Origin: Lentisphaera araneosa HTCC2155
GTDB lineage: Bacteria; Verrucomicrobiota; Lentisphaeria; Lentisphaerales; Lentisphaeraceae
Direction of reading: 5' to 3'
Length of the DNA: 64,000 bases
Assembly: GCF_000170755.1 (NCBI RefSeq)
Contig: NZ_ABCK01000010.1
Coordinates: 124,001-188,000, forward strand
Part shown: one piece after another, positions 38,563 to 46,711 of the stretch
Position numbering within the stretch: the first letter of the stretch is position 1
Layout of the letters: every line of letters begins with the position of its first letter
Translations under genes and position numbers: made by a program
Notes under the pieces: model-generated
Seen by the model: only the letters and a program-made list of their open reading frames with translations
Databases searched by the model: none
What the model was told of the DNA's origin: nothing

Positions 38563-39825
38563 TTATTTCGGTGGAGGCAAACGCAACTTATCTAGGGGAC
38601 TTGTCACGTTGGATTTATGCTTGCCCATGACATGCGTATAAATTTGCGTTGTATTCACATCATTGTGCCCCATTAACTCCTGCAAGGTTCTTATATCATA
38701 ACCATCCTCTAGCACATGAGTCGCAAAGCTATGGCGTAGGGTATGAATTGTTGCGACCTTCGCAATCCCTGCCGCTCGCAGAGCCTGCTTATATGGCCCA
38801 CTTAAATAAGACGACAACACATGATGCCGGCGAATTTTATTGGCTCGTGGGTCATTGGATAAAACATTGGCAGGAAAAAGCCAAAACCAGCCCCACTCTT
38901 TCCCCGCATTGGGATATTTATTCTCTAGTGCCCCAGGTAAATAGCAGCCCTCTACCCCATTCGAACGATCCTCATCATAGATCTCTCGTATTTTCTTTAA
39001 ATGTTCATGTAACTCTTCTACCAGACTTTCTCCTAGGGGAACTTCACGATCCTTATCGCCCTTGCCACTTTTTACCGTTAAGCACATGCGTTCCATATCC
39101 ACATCCTTCACACGCATGCGATAGGCCTCACTATGCCGTAAACCACCCCCATAAATCAATCGAACCATCAACAAAGGCACCCCTTCCATCTTTGCCATGA
39201 TCTTACAAACTTCTTCGCGAGTGAGGACTAATGGCAACTTGCTCTTTCGTATTGCTCTTAGAGTCTGCGACAAATCTCCCACTTCTTTTTCTAAAACATA
39301 ACGAAAGAAAAATACTAAAGCATTGAAAGCTTGGTTTTGAGTAGAAGACGCCACATTTTTTTCAACCGCCAAATGACTCACAAAACGACTCACATTCTCG
39401 CCACTTAATTCTTCGCCTTTCACGAAAACCAAGTAACGTTGAATCCAGCTGCAATAAGCCTGCTCAGTCTTGTAACTCTTTCTCTGCAAACGCATCACTT
39501 CAACTAATTTAGCAATGAGTTCTGCCAAAGCTTGATCGTCTGCCCCACTCACTTGTCTAGCTTGAGGTACCGACACATCAGTTTTTCGACGCCAATAAAT
39601 ATAATGCCTCACGGCTTTGCCCGCTTGTTCAACTTGCCAATCTTCATGCGATGATCGCAAACGAGTTTCATACCCTGTCAAAGATTCACTCTGCCAGGGC
39701 TCGATATTTTTAGACTTACAAAACCTAGCAAAATCCTCTACCCAATGACAATAATACTTGAGCTCCTTTTCCTTTACCCGCTGACCCTTTAAATAGGCCT
39801 CAAAATCCTTCATTTTTGCCATCAT
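38563..39825 (-). CDS. intI: Integron integrase IntI (tyrosine recombinase)
   Basis: 420 aa. The catalytic domain has GGGLRHSE (Arg I), SGKGDKDR (Lys), IHTLRHSFATH (His-Leu-Arg), LMGHNDV (His) and the nucleophile Tyr in IYTHV. The insertion LPGALENKYPNAGKEWGW followed by FPA is the hallmark of IntI proteins, the extra helix that grips bases flipped out of folded attC. Unlike class 1 IntI it has an additional N-terminal domain of about 75 residues before the usual SAM-like domain (LAELIAKLVEVMRLQRKSY). Several Met codons crowd the start. It is oriented away from the array, as in known integrons, but a second integrase paralog lies between it and attI. Confidence 0.9.
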   Translation of the reverse strand: MMAKMKDFEAYLKGQRVKEKELKYYCHWVEDFARFCKSKNIEPWQSESLTGYETRLRSSHEDWQVEQAGKAVRHYIYWRRKTDVSVPQARQVSGADDQALAELIAKLVEVMRLQRKSYKTEQAYCSWIQRYLVFVKGEELSGENVSRFVSHLAVEKNVASSTQNQAFNALVFFFRYVLEKEVGDLSQTLRAIRKSKLPLVLTREEVCKIMAKMEGVPLLMVRLIYGGGLRHSEAYRMRVKDVDMERMCLTVKSGKGDKDREVPLGESLVEELHEHLKKIREIYDEDRSNGVEGCYLPGALENKYPNAGKEWGWFWLFPANVLSNDPRANKIRRHHVLSSYLSGPYKQALRAAGIAKVATIHTLRHSFATHVLEDGYDIRTLQELMGHNDVNTTQIYTHVMGKHKSNVTSPLDKLRLPPPK

Positions 39826-39877
39826 TCATCTCCATACCTTTCCATTTAATTTCAAATCACTCAATCAAAAAAACATT

Positions 39878-39916
39878 TCCGCCCGCGGTGGCAAACGCAA
39901 CCCGCTGTTAAGCTAA
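39878..39916. repeat. GC-rich short repeat, family A copy 3
   Basis: TTCCGCCCGCGGTGGCAAAC then GCAACCCGCTGTTAAGC, in the spacer between the two integrase genes. Confidence 0.6.
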
Positions 39917-39979
39917 GCTCCCCTACAAACCGACTCAACACACTGCTGACAACTCACATTCAAATTACCCTTTCCCTTC

Positions 39980-40080
39980 TGCCCGTCGATGGCTGGCAAG
40001 CCTCGCAGGGATGGGGACAGCGTCCCTAAACTCCCGACTCAACTCTTCCCTGGGATCGCTGAGCTCCTGCTCGGCAGCTC
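39980..40080. repeat. GC-rich short repeat, family B copy 2
   Basis: Second copy of 38022-38120, immediately downstream of the second integrase gene. Each integrase gene is thus followed by the same repeats, suggesting duplication of an integrase-plus-repeat unit. Confidence 0.6.
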
Positions 40081-40098
40081 CTTCAAAAAAACTTCACT

Positions 40099-41247
40099 TT
40101 ATAAATTATCTAAAGGACTACGAATCCTCCGTTTATTGAGCTGCGTTAAATCATTATAGATCATGGTTTGCCCCACTTTTTGATGTCCTAATAATTTCTG
40201 TAACGTACGTATATCTCCCCCACCTTCCAAATAGTGCACCGCAAAACTATCTCGAAACGAGGCTAATTTAAAAACTCCCTTGTGCCCCATCTCATCGAGA
40301 ACTTGACTGAATTTCCGTCGCAAAATTCGATCACTAAAACACTTCCGCTGCAGCTTCAAACCTTGTTGATTACGATGTAGATCTAACGCTGGAAATAAAT
40401 AGTAAGTCGACCAATCATCCGCAACCCCCAATTTATAATCATTCTCATAAAGTTCCTTGACCCATTTGAGATGATTTTTGAGTTCTTTGTGCAAAATAAT
40501 TGGAAGAAAATTAACGCGCTTCACTTTCCCTGAACCATCCACAACTCGTATAACTTCTTCACTAAAGTCTATATCACCCACACGAAGTTTGTATAACTCT
40601 CCACTCCTAAGCCCACAACCATAAAGCATTTTAACCATGACGAATTCTACACCATTTAATCGACTAAAAATTTCACTGATCATTTCTCGACTCATAATCA
40701 TTGGCAGCCGAGTTTTCTTGCGTGCGCGCAAAGCTTTGCTTTCTTCTCCCACACTAATAAACAAAACTTTTTCATAAAAGTAATTTAAGGATGTGATTGC
40801 CTGATTTTGAGTATTTACTGACACTTGATCTTCTAACACAATTTTATTGACATAAGCCCTAAAATCATCAATCCCCCAACCTTTCTCCCTGTCACTCCAC
40901 TTTAAAAATTTATTTATCCAAGCTGAATAGAGACATTTTGTTTTTTCTGACTTAGCATCACCCTGTAAAACTTCTTTAAATTTACTAAGCAAATTTTCAA
41001 AGAGTATTTCTTTCTTTCCCTTTCGCCAATACATATATTGACGAATGGCATCTTCTGATTGAACCACTTTCCAATTGGCATTCAAACGCCCATTCTCTAA
41101 AAGATAATTCTGAAGACTTTCCTCCGCCCAATAATCCAATTGGCGGTCATCGCAAAATTGCGCATACTGCCTCACCCAAGCAAGGTAATAACCCGCCTGC
41201 TGTGTCGTCAATCCAATTGACCCCAAATACTTTTTAAACCCTTCCAC
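40099..41247 (-). CDS. Divergent IntI paralog, probably altered catalysis
   Basis: 382 aa, alignable end to end with the neighbouring IntI, including the extra N-terminal domain (FKKYLGSIGLTTQQAGYYLA). Retained: GCGLRSGE (Arg), the second Arg in SFRDSF, LLGHQKV (His) and Tyr in MIYNDL. Changed: the HxxR histidine is Ala (LASFRDSF against IHTLRHSF), and the IntI-specific insertion has shrunk to GVADDWSTYYLFPA, losing the KYPNAGKEWGW core. It is the integrase nearest attI and carries two palindromes upstream. It may be inactive, a DNA-binding regulator, or specialised for attI. The long intact frame argues against simple decay. Confidence 0.8.
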   Translation of the reverse strand: MEGFKKYLGSIGLTTQQAGYYLAWVRQYAQFCDDRQLDYWAEESLQNYLLENGRLNANWKVVQSEDAIRQYMYWRKGKKEILFENLLSKFKEVLQGDAKSEKTKCLYSAWINKFLKWSDREKGWGIDDFRAYVNKIVLEDQVSVNTQNQAITSLNYFYEKVLFISVGEESKALRARKKTRLPMIMSREMISEIFSRLNGVEFVMVKMLYGCGLRSGELYKLRVGDIDFSEEVIRVVDGSGKVKRVNFLPIILHKELKNHLKWVKELYENDYKLGVADDWSTYYLFPALDLHRNQQGLKLQRKCFSDRILRRKFSQVLDEMGHKGVFKLASFRDSFAVHYLEGGGDIRTLQKLLGHQKVGQTMIYNDLTQLNKRRIRSPLDNL

Positions 41248-41268
41248 CTTTCCTCACTCTATTTTTTT

Positions 41269-41302
41269 AGGCAAAATATCGGAGATGTCCGCTATTTTGC
41301 CT
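41269..41302. promoter_or_regulatory. 34-bp imperfect palindrome 22 bases before the IntI paralog start
   Basis: Arms AGGCAAAATA / TATTTTGCCT flank a CGGAGATGTCCG centre, closely related to the 41410 palindrome (CGGACATGTCCG). Candidate operator covering the paralog's promoter or leader. Confidence 0.55.
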
Positions 41303-41409
41303 TTTATCCATTTCCAAGCTCAAAATCCGTAAAAATTTAGTCCTTTAAAATTCACAAAACAAGCTTTTTACCATTTTTGGTCAAATTTCGGACAAGTAAG
41401 TGCTAACCA

Positions 41410-41449
41410 TTTAGGATAATTATCGGACATGTCCGATAATTATCCTAAA
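41410..41449. promoter_or_regulatory. 40-bp perfect palindrome
   Basis: Every base from TTTAGG to CCTAAA is self-complementary, centred on CGGACATGTCCG. It lies 160 bases before the integrase start and 340 before attI. An isolated TCGGACA half-site lies at 41388-41394. Probable operator for a dimeric regulator; the regulator is unknown. Confidence 0.6.
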
Positions 41450-41459
41450 AAGTTATCAT

Positions 41460-41779
41460 TTACATAAATCCACCTTCTTGAACTGCGCTTTCACTTGAAA
41501 GATTTACAGCGCAATACTAAACTAAATCACATTAAAACTGGAGAGGAGTTTTCATAAGCACAGATAAAATACTTACTTTTTACACTCATGCCCACGGCAT
41601 TTGTGATGCGGAGCCTGCCTTGCCCAACTCAACTACCACAACAAATTCAACTAAAAACATCAAGCCCAACATCATCCACATATCGCCCAAAAACCCTAGT
41701 CCGAAAATGACCCCTTTTTCAAAAAACCGCCCCAAAACACCAAATCCCAGCAAAAAACAGTCATTTACGACCACTGGTC
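41460..41779. other. Leader region between integrase operators and attI
   Basis: Skewed, CA-rich top strand with no convincing gene. By analogy it should hold attI accessory sites and the cassette promoter Pc, but no clear -35/-10 pair could be picked by eye. A 62-residue minus-strand frame (41586-41774) lacks a ribosome site. Confidence 0.4.
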
Positions 41780-41798
41780 GATAATAACAATGTTGTAC
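41780..41798 (+). other. attI: attI simple site
   Basis: ATAAC-AAT-GTTGTAC mirrors the class 1 attI core (AAAAC-AAA-GTTAGGC): an L box, three bases, then R with the crossover between G 41792 and T 41793. The first cassette starts exactly there. Confidence 0.7.
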
Positions 41799-41880
41799 TA
41801 AAAAACAATTAAAAAAACATACTAAGAATTGTAAGCTAAGCTCACATGTATTATTTACCTAAATAAGGTAGGTAAAAGGT

Positions 41881-43049
41881 ATGAAACAAAGGACAGAGCA
41901 TAGTGTAGGAGAGGTTTTCGACGATTTGGTCAAGCTTACGAAGCCACACACGGATTGCAAAAAGAGCAACGAAAAACATTACAAGATATAGCTATGTGCC
42001 GAACTGCCTACCTTGGAGGACATAAGGAAATATGCTGTAAATGCGGAAATGAACGGCCAGTCTATAATTCATGCGGAAACACCAACTGTCCAATGTGTCA
42101 GGGTATACGCCGAAGAAGATGGTTAAAAGACCGATTAGATGAATTATTACCCGTATCTTATTTCCATAGTATTTTCACCCTGCCTCATGATCTGAACCCG
42201 ATAGCAAGATTTAACCAAAGAGAGATTTATAACTTACTCTTCAGAACTGCCGCAGACACACTGCTTTATCTGAGTCAAAAATATCATGATGCGACTCCCG
42301 CAATTATCGCCACACTTCATACTTGGGGTCAAGATTTATGTCTCCACCCTCATGTACATATTCTGGTCACAAGTGGGGGAATGAAAAAAGATGGGACATG
42401 GAAAGCTGGAAGAAACGACTACTTATTTGACGTTTTTGAAGCCTCAGAAGAATTCAAAAAAAGGTTTCTCCGAAAACTCAAAAATCTCAACAAACATAAG
42501 AAGTTAGTGAATGCGCAAGGCTTCCCTGAAATATATAAAATCATCGAAGAGAAACCCTGGGTCGTGAATATTCAAAAACCCTTTTCAGGTGCTGAAGTTG
42601 TTGTCGAATACTTGAGTCGTTATGTTTATCGAAGTGCCATCGCTAATGGTAGAATTACAGCAGTTGAAAATTCATTCATAAGTTTTGATATCAAAGATTA
42701 TAAAGATTTGGACGAGAAAGGAATTCCTCGACATAAAGATATCAGAATGAAACCTCAGGAATTCATCAGAAGATTTATGCAGCATGTACTACCCAAAGGA
42801 TTTCGAAGATCAAGGTTTTATGGCCTTTTTGCAGGAGCTCAACGAACCACAAGTAAGGAATACTGTAAGATACTCTTTGCTGAACTACTCAAAGAATTCA
42901 CCGGTAGCGAACGATTCAAAGAAGATGCTTGGCAACCCAAAGTCTGTGATTGCTGTGGCTACAGTGATTTTAAACGCGGCCAGGATATCCAGAATGAGAG
43001 ACCTCCTCCAATACTCTTTCACTATCAGGGGAGAAGGTTACATGCATAA
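41881..43049 (+). pseudogene. IS91-like HUH transposase, frameshifted copy
   Basis: Starts ATG 41881 (MKQRTEHSVGE) but has four T's at 41915-41918 where the other two copies have five, shifting the frame after about 12 codons. Translation could restart only well inside, beyond the N-terminal end, so a normal product is unlikely unless slippage occurs. The rest (zinc-binding Cys cluster, HPHVH, YLSRY) is unchanged. As the first cassette after attI it would be the most recent arrival under normal integron behaviour, consistent with a single mutation. Confidence 0.85.
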
Positions 43050-43260
43050 GAAACGAATCAGAGAGTCAACAATCCCTGACAAGAAGTACTTGATGCCGAA
43101 GTCGATAAAAAGAGCTCTTTATAAGGTAATGAAGCCTCTAATAGATGAAAATTTAGAGCCACATAGTTTCGAAGCCCGCCTAGACAGTAAAAAGCACCTG
43201 ATCACAGCATCAACTACACCCATATTAACTTGTTCAACAAAACAAAAACAGTTAGTTTAG
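43042..43260 (+). CDS. Small ORF downstream of transposase, copy 1
   Basis: 72 aa, basic (MHKKRIRESTIPDKKYLMP). Its ATG overlaps the transposase stop (ATGCATAA) and has a strong GGGGAGAAGG ribosome site five bases before it, so it is probably translated by coupling. No recognised domain. It is present unchanged in all three transposase cassettes. A longer frame from 42784 overlaps the transposase and is unlikely. Confidence 0.5.
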   Translation: MHKKRIRESTIPDKKYLMPKSIKRALYKVMKPLIDENLEPHSFEARLDSKKHLITASTTPILTCSTKQKQLV

Positions 43261-43305
43261 CACCATAGGGAAAGGAAATATGGGATCATCAATAATTGAA
43301 ATAAA

Positions 43306-43372
43306 GTACAACAAATCGTTGGAACTGAGGTTCTCGCTTAGGCTCGAACACAGCTCAACTCGAACGTTAGAC
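43306..43372 (+). repeat. attC: attC of cassette 1
   Basis: 67 bp. R'' GTACAAC complements the cassette's own start GTTGTAC; R' GTTAGAC opens cassette 2. Central hairpin TTCTCGCTTAGGCTCGAA. Confidence 0.9.
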
Positions 43373-43383
43373 TAGAATAAAAA

Positions 43384-43806
43384 ATGAAAAAATATTACTC
43401 AATAAAATGCATTTTTGTATATGAACCCGAAGACTCTGAATACCTTTACAGGTATGAAGAACGGATAACGCTTTGGCACACAAAAGATATGGATGAAGCA
43501 ATTAAACTAGCTGAGGAAGAAGCCACACAATATGCGAAAAAATCTAATAGTGAATATATAAAATATTGTGTCTCACATAAACTAGATGAAAAATATGGCG
43601 AAGGTAAGTCAGTCTATTCAACCAAAAGAAACTCAGATTTAGAGCCTGAACAATATTTAGATAATTTTTATGATACAGGAGATGAATGTATAATTAGTGA
43701 TGATCCTATTGGTGAATTGGAGAACTGTCTAGATTACGAACAAACTCTTCTAAAAGCTCTTGAGATGAATAAACGAAAAATCAAAAAATTGAAAACAGAA
43801 ATATAA
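43384..43806 (+). CDS. Cassette 2 protein, DUF4288-like
   Basis: 140 aa, soluble and acidic. The N-terminal half (YYSIKCIFVYE, then YRYEERITLWHTKDMDEAI and KLAEEEATQYA) resembles the DUF4288 family of small proteins with a strand-then-helix 'EERI...A' pattern; function unknown. The C-terminal 30 residues form a Lys-rich helix. The start lies 17 bases after the cassette boundary, the usual place; there is no clear ribosome site, as for several cassettes here. Family call is tentative. Confidence 0.6.
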   Translation: MKKYYSIKCIFVYEPEDSEYLYRYEERITLWHTKDMDEAIKLAEEEATQYAKKSNSEYIKYCVSHKLDEKYGEGKSVYSTKRNSDLEPEQYLDNFYDTGDECIISDDPIGELENCLDYEQTLLKALEMNKRKIKKLKTEI

Positions 43807-43812
43807 CACAAA

Positions 43813-43893
43813 GTCTAACCAAAAAATCGAACTGATATTTTCGTTTTGAATCAAATTTTAAATAGAAAATACAGCTCATTTAGGTCGTTCTAC
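43813..43893 (+). repeat. attC: attC of cassette 2
   Basis: 81 bp. R'' GTCTAAC pairs with the cassette start GTTAGAC; R' GTTCTAC belongs to cassette 3. Confidence 0.9.
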
Positions 43894-43922
43894 ATGAATA
43901 AAATAAAGGATAGAATTTGATA

Positions 43923-44216
43923 ATGGACACAGGAACTATTGGTGCAATTGCTGGAGCAATAATTGGCTTATTAGGATCATTTATTGGTGTCTATTGCAGT
44001 ATAAGCCAGAGTAAATCAGAAGATGAACGACAGTATGTTATTAAATCTAGTGTTGTCTTTACATTTGGTGTTTTAGCCTTTTTAGGACTCTTGTTTTATT
44101 TACCAAAGCCATATAATCATTTGATATGGATTCCCTATTCAATCTTGCTCCCTATCTCAATTAAAAAGATGAATAAACGAATAGAAGAAATTAGAAATAA
44201 AGAAACGAAAATGTAG
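43923..44216 (+). CDS. Cassette 3 small membrane protein
   Basis: 97 aa from ATG 43923 (a TTG at 43917 sits at better distance from AAGGA and is the alternative start). Glycine-rich first helix (GTIGAIAGAIIGLLGSFIGV), then two further membrane helices (VVFTFGVLAFLGLLFY and LIWIPYSILLPISI) and a charged cytoplasmic tail. No family recognised; compact multi-helix proteins recur in this array. Confidence 0.6.
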   Translation: MDTGTIGAIAGAIIGLLGSFIGVYCSISQSKSEDERQYVIKSSVVFTFGVLAFLGLLFYLPKPYNHLIWIPYSILLPISIKKMNKRIEEIRNKETKM

Positions 44217-44279
44217 AACCAAAAGCCGGAAGGAAGATTTTCGCTAAGGCTCAAATCTCCCTCAGCTTAGACGTTCTGC
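44213..44279 (+). repeat. attC: attC of cassette 3
   Basis: 67 bp. R'' GTAGAAC matches own start GTTCTAC; R' GTTCTGC. It overlaps the stop codon of the cassette gene (TAG in GTAGAAC). Confidence 0.9.
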
Positions 44280-44290
44280 ATAAATAAAAT

Positions 44291-44602
44291 ATGAATAAAT
44301 CAGCAGCAATAATAAATAATCAAACGAACTGTTCTGTAGTTCAAATGCCAGATAGAAAATTCCCTGGAATAGTTCTTCAGGGTGATAGTCTAAATATTAT
44401 TTATTCTAACTTGATGAAAGTTCTTGAACAAACAGAAGGTAAAATTTCAAAAGAAGAATTTTTAATTATTCTAGAACAAGCTGAATTGATTGAAGGTTAT
44501 TTAAATCAATATGAAAAGTCTCTAGATGAATCATCAATTGAATTACCCTATTCTAAATCATTCAATAAAACGACAAAAGATTATAAACATTACTGGGAAT
44601 AG
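44291..44602 (+). CDS. Cassette 4 protein, DUF6959-like
   Basis: 103 aa. The pattern NNQTNCSVVQMPDRKFPGIV, then LQGDSLNIIYSNLMKVLE and a C-terminal helix ending IELPY resembles the DUF6959 family (recalled R-x-FPG-hydrophobic-QGD signature). Soluble and acidic; function of the family unknown. The start is 17 bases after the boundary. Reasonably confident it is a real gene, less so of the family. Confidence 0.6.
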   Translation: MNKSAAIINNQTNCSVVQMPDRKFPGIVLQGDSLNIIYSNLMKVLEQTEGKISKEEFLIILEQAELIEGYLNQYEKSLDESSIELPYSKSFNKTTKDYKHYWE

Positions 44603-44607
44603 AAAAA

Positions 44608-44673
44608 GCAGAACCAACAAATCGAAGGAAGATTTTCGTTTCACTCAAATCTCCCTCATTTAAATCGTTAGAT
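44608..44673 (+). repeat. attC: attC of cassette 4
   Basis: 66 bp. R'' GCAGAAC against own start GTTCTGC; R' GTTAGAT. Confidence 0.9.
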
Positions 44674-44870
44674 CAGAATAAAATTTATAAGAATTGATGG
44701 AAATTCGCATCTTAAAAAGCAACTCACTTTATTCTTGGAATCACAGAATTAAGCTGAATAAATGCGAACTCAGCAATTCACCAAAAGTGAACGCAAACTG
44801 TGCATCAAATACGATTCCAAGTATATGCGGAATCAGCAATAAAAAAGAAAAATTAGTATTATTATCAACA

Positions 44871-46590
44871 CCTAAATCGTACGATTTTATTTCCCAAAGG
44901 TCGTGATACGCGTGTATAGACTATTTTAGGCATTACAAAAGGGATGATTTTTCTCCTTGAAGTCCATCTCGTTTATCAATTTGACTCCATTGCTCCAGAG
45001 ATCAGTTTATGGAGTTTTTCGATCTTCAGATTGTGATTTCTGTGTATTTCATCCATTATTTGGGCGTGAGGATCCTGGCGCTTATTGAAAAGCACCCGTT
45101 TTTAAAATGTATATTCAGCAACTAAAGAACAGGAAGAACCCAAGGCGTAAGTGATTTCTCCCATATTTGATCAAATTTCAACTCCCTCATTTTCCATGGG
45201 GTAATTTTGAGTGTCAATGAGCGTCCTTTATTAATGATTTTTCCTGCTAAATCAAAAAGTTTACGACGTACCGTAGTGGGGTAGCAGTTCCAAGAAAAAC
45301 CCGCAATGTTGCGTTTGAAAATCTGAAAGAGATTGAAGGATACAATACCCATTGAGTACCAAAGGGAGTTAGCGTGAAAGTCGAGACATGGCATCCTCTC
45401 ACTTGCGAAATCTTTAGCTGCACGGTGAGTGAGTTCATCAGCTCCGCGGGAATGATCATAATCAATTATTTCTTGATCGGAGCAAGATTTTACGTCAAGA
45501 TTTGTAAGGATAATACGACTTTCTAAACCTAATAAAGCTTCGCCATTCTCTTCTGTAGGCCGTAAAAACAAAGCTCGATACGCCATCTCTTTGGGCCAAG
45601 ATTTACGACGTTCTTGAAAAGTAAGGTAATGCCAAGTACAAGCTTTTTTACGATAGACGCCATCGAAGTTTTCGAGTTTTGTATTGGCATGAATCTTGTG
45701 ATCTGAATAGCGTTTCCCTGCACAAATAAAGTTGATTTTAAGCGCGTCGCAAGCAGCAAAATCTTTTGATCGTAATAACCACCATCCATTCGACGATGAC
45801 TGAATGTCTTCTCCAAGATTTTCACGAATCATTGGTACGATTTCTTGTAACATCTCAATAGCAACCCCATCGTGATTTGTTGAGCAATGACCTGATTGGA
45901 AATAAGTATCGATATACATGCCGTCCCATATGAGGTTGATTGGGTGATAGCCTTCTTTTTTCTTGTAGGTACATTTTACTCCCGCGCGGCATTTAGCGCC
46001 GTCGTTATCGTAGACACTGGAGTCTAGAAAGAGAATGACTTTATTCGGATTTTTAGCTTTGAGCGCACTAAGAAAAACCCTGCGGATTAAAGGACGAATC
46101 ATCTCAACATCTACTGTATAAGCTTTGTGAAGGATTCTTTTTAATGCAGCCGTACCTAGAGCAACTTCACAGCCTAAAAGTTTTTGCCAAGCTTCGTTTT
46201 CCTTCAGCGTATCAAAGGTGTTTAAACTACTTTCACGACCGTCCGCAAAAAAGAGTACAAGCTGTAAAAAAGCTTCTTCAAGCTCTATGCCTTTCTTGCT
46301 TTTTCTTAGATCTTTAAATACCTGTGCGAGCTCATCACAAATACCTGTGCCATTAATGAAATTAACAAAAGGTGCTAATCCTGCTTGAGAACTTAAGCAG
46401 TTTGTGGTGATTCCAATTTTTTTGATTTTTCTTCGACATTCTTTCTTGGATTTTCTAGTTTTTTTGATTTTCTTGGGCATCGTAAGTACGTGGTTTTTGG
46501 GTTGAGGTTTTTTGGTCGAAGCTAATTTAACCCAAACTCCACTTTTCACCCACCCAGTGAAGCTTTTATACACAATTCGTACTTCTTAGG
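44871..46590 (-). mobile_element. IS1380-like insertion sequence
   Basis: 1720 bp. Imperfect inverted ends CCTAAATCGTACGA and CCTAAGAAGTACGA, flanked by a 5-bp target duplication CAACA. It carries one transposase gene on the minus strand and lies inside cassette 5. Confidence 0.85.
45122..46573 (-). CDS. IS1380-family DDE transposase
   Basis: 483 aa; MPKKIKKTRKSKK at 46480 is the alternative start. Family-type segments: GTGICDELAQVF, LFFADGRESSLNTFDTL, KVILFLDSSVYDNDG (first Asp region), the long central strand domain, and SRGADELTHRAAKDFASERM (Glu region) ending in a C-terminal helix pair. The frame is intact, so the element may be active. It sits antiparallel to the cassettes and would block read-through transcription from upstream. 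Confidence 0.8.
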   Translation of the reverse strand: MYKSFTGWVKSGVWVKLASTKKPQPKNHVLTMPKKIKKTRKSKKECRRKIKKIGITTNCLSSQAGLAPFVNFINGTGICDELAQVFKDLRKSKKGIELEEAFLQLVLFFADGRESSLNTFDTLKENEAWQKLLGCEVALGTAALKRILHKAYTVDVEMIRPLIRRVFLSALKAKNPNKVILFLDSSVYDNDGAKCRAGVKCTYKKKEGYHPINLIWDGMYIDTYFQSGHCSTNHDGVAIEMLQEIVPMIRENLGEDIQSSSNGWWLLRSKDFAACDALKINFICAGKRYSDHKIHANTKLENFDGVYRKKACTWHYLTFQERRKSWPKEMAYRALFLRPTEENGEALLGLESRIILTNLDVKSCSDQEIIDYDHSRGADELTHRAAKDFASERMPCLDFHANSLWYSMGIVSFNLFQIFKRNIAGFSWNCYPTTVRRKLFDLAGKIINKGRSLTLKITPWKMRELKFDQIWEKSLTPWVLPVL

Positions 46591-46641
46591 CAACAGTAAA
46601 AAAGAAAAATTAGTATTATTATCAACAGTAAAAAAGAAGAG

Positions 46642-46705
46642 ATCTAACCATTAGATGCACCTGATACTCTCGTACCTCGAGCACAGGTGATCTAGGACGT
46701 TCGAT
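46642..46705 (+). repeat. attC: attC of cassette 5
   Basis: 64 bp. R'' ATCTAAC against own start GTTAGAT, 1.9 kb away because of the IS; R' GTTCGAT. Confidence 0.9.
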
Positions 46706-46711
46706 AATAAA

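Larger units (their letters stand above)
41793..43366 (+). mobile_element. Cassette 1: IS91-like transposase cassette, copy 1
   Basis: 1574 bp, bounded by G|TT crossover points on both sides and ending in its own attC. It matches cassettes 9 and 42 throughout except one missing T at 41915-41918. A hairpin (TTTACCT / AGGTAAA, 41854-41876) precedes the start codon. Confidence 0.85.
44668..46699 (+). other. Cassette 5: ORF-less family I cassette split by an IS
   Basis: Left part (44668-44870) is a family I element with its hairpin block; the right part resumes at 46591. The tail contains a tandem duplication of a 33-base unit (GAAAAATTAGTATTATTATC core) on the two sides of the IS. Without the IS the cassette would be about 310 bp. 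Confidence 0.75.

Noticed and set aside
38563-41247. Tandem tyrosine recombinases as prophage integrases
   Set aside because: The IntI-specific insertion, divergent orientation to an attI and no phage genes nearby point to an integron.
41586-41774. 62-residue hydrophobic minus-strand ORF before attI
   Set aside because: No ribosome site, low-complexity composition mirroring the CA-rich top strand, no homology recognised.
42784-43260. 158-residue ORF overlapping the transposase 3' end
   Set aside because: The first 86 codons overlap the transposase in another frame; only the last 72, behind a strong ribosome site, are plausible.
46699-46711. TTG/ATG starts located inside R' boxes or the previous cassette as gene starts
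   Set aside because: Such starts (for example 49299 and 56213) would make the protein N-terminus depend on the neighbouring cassette; nearer ATGs inside the cassette are preferred.
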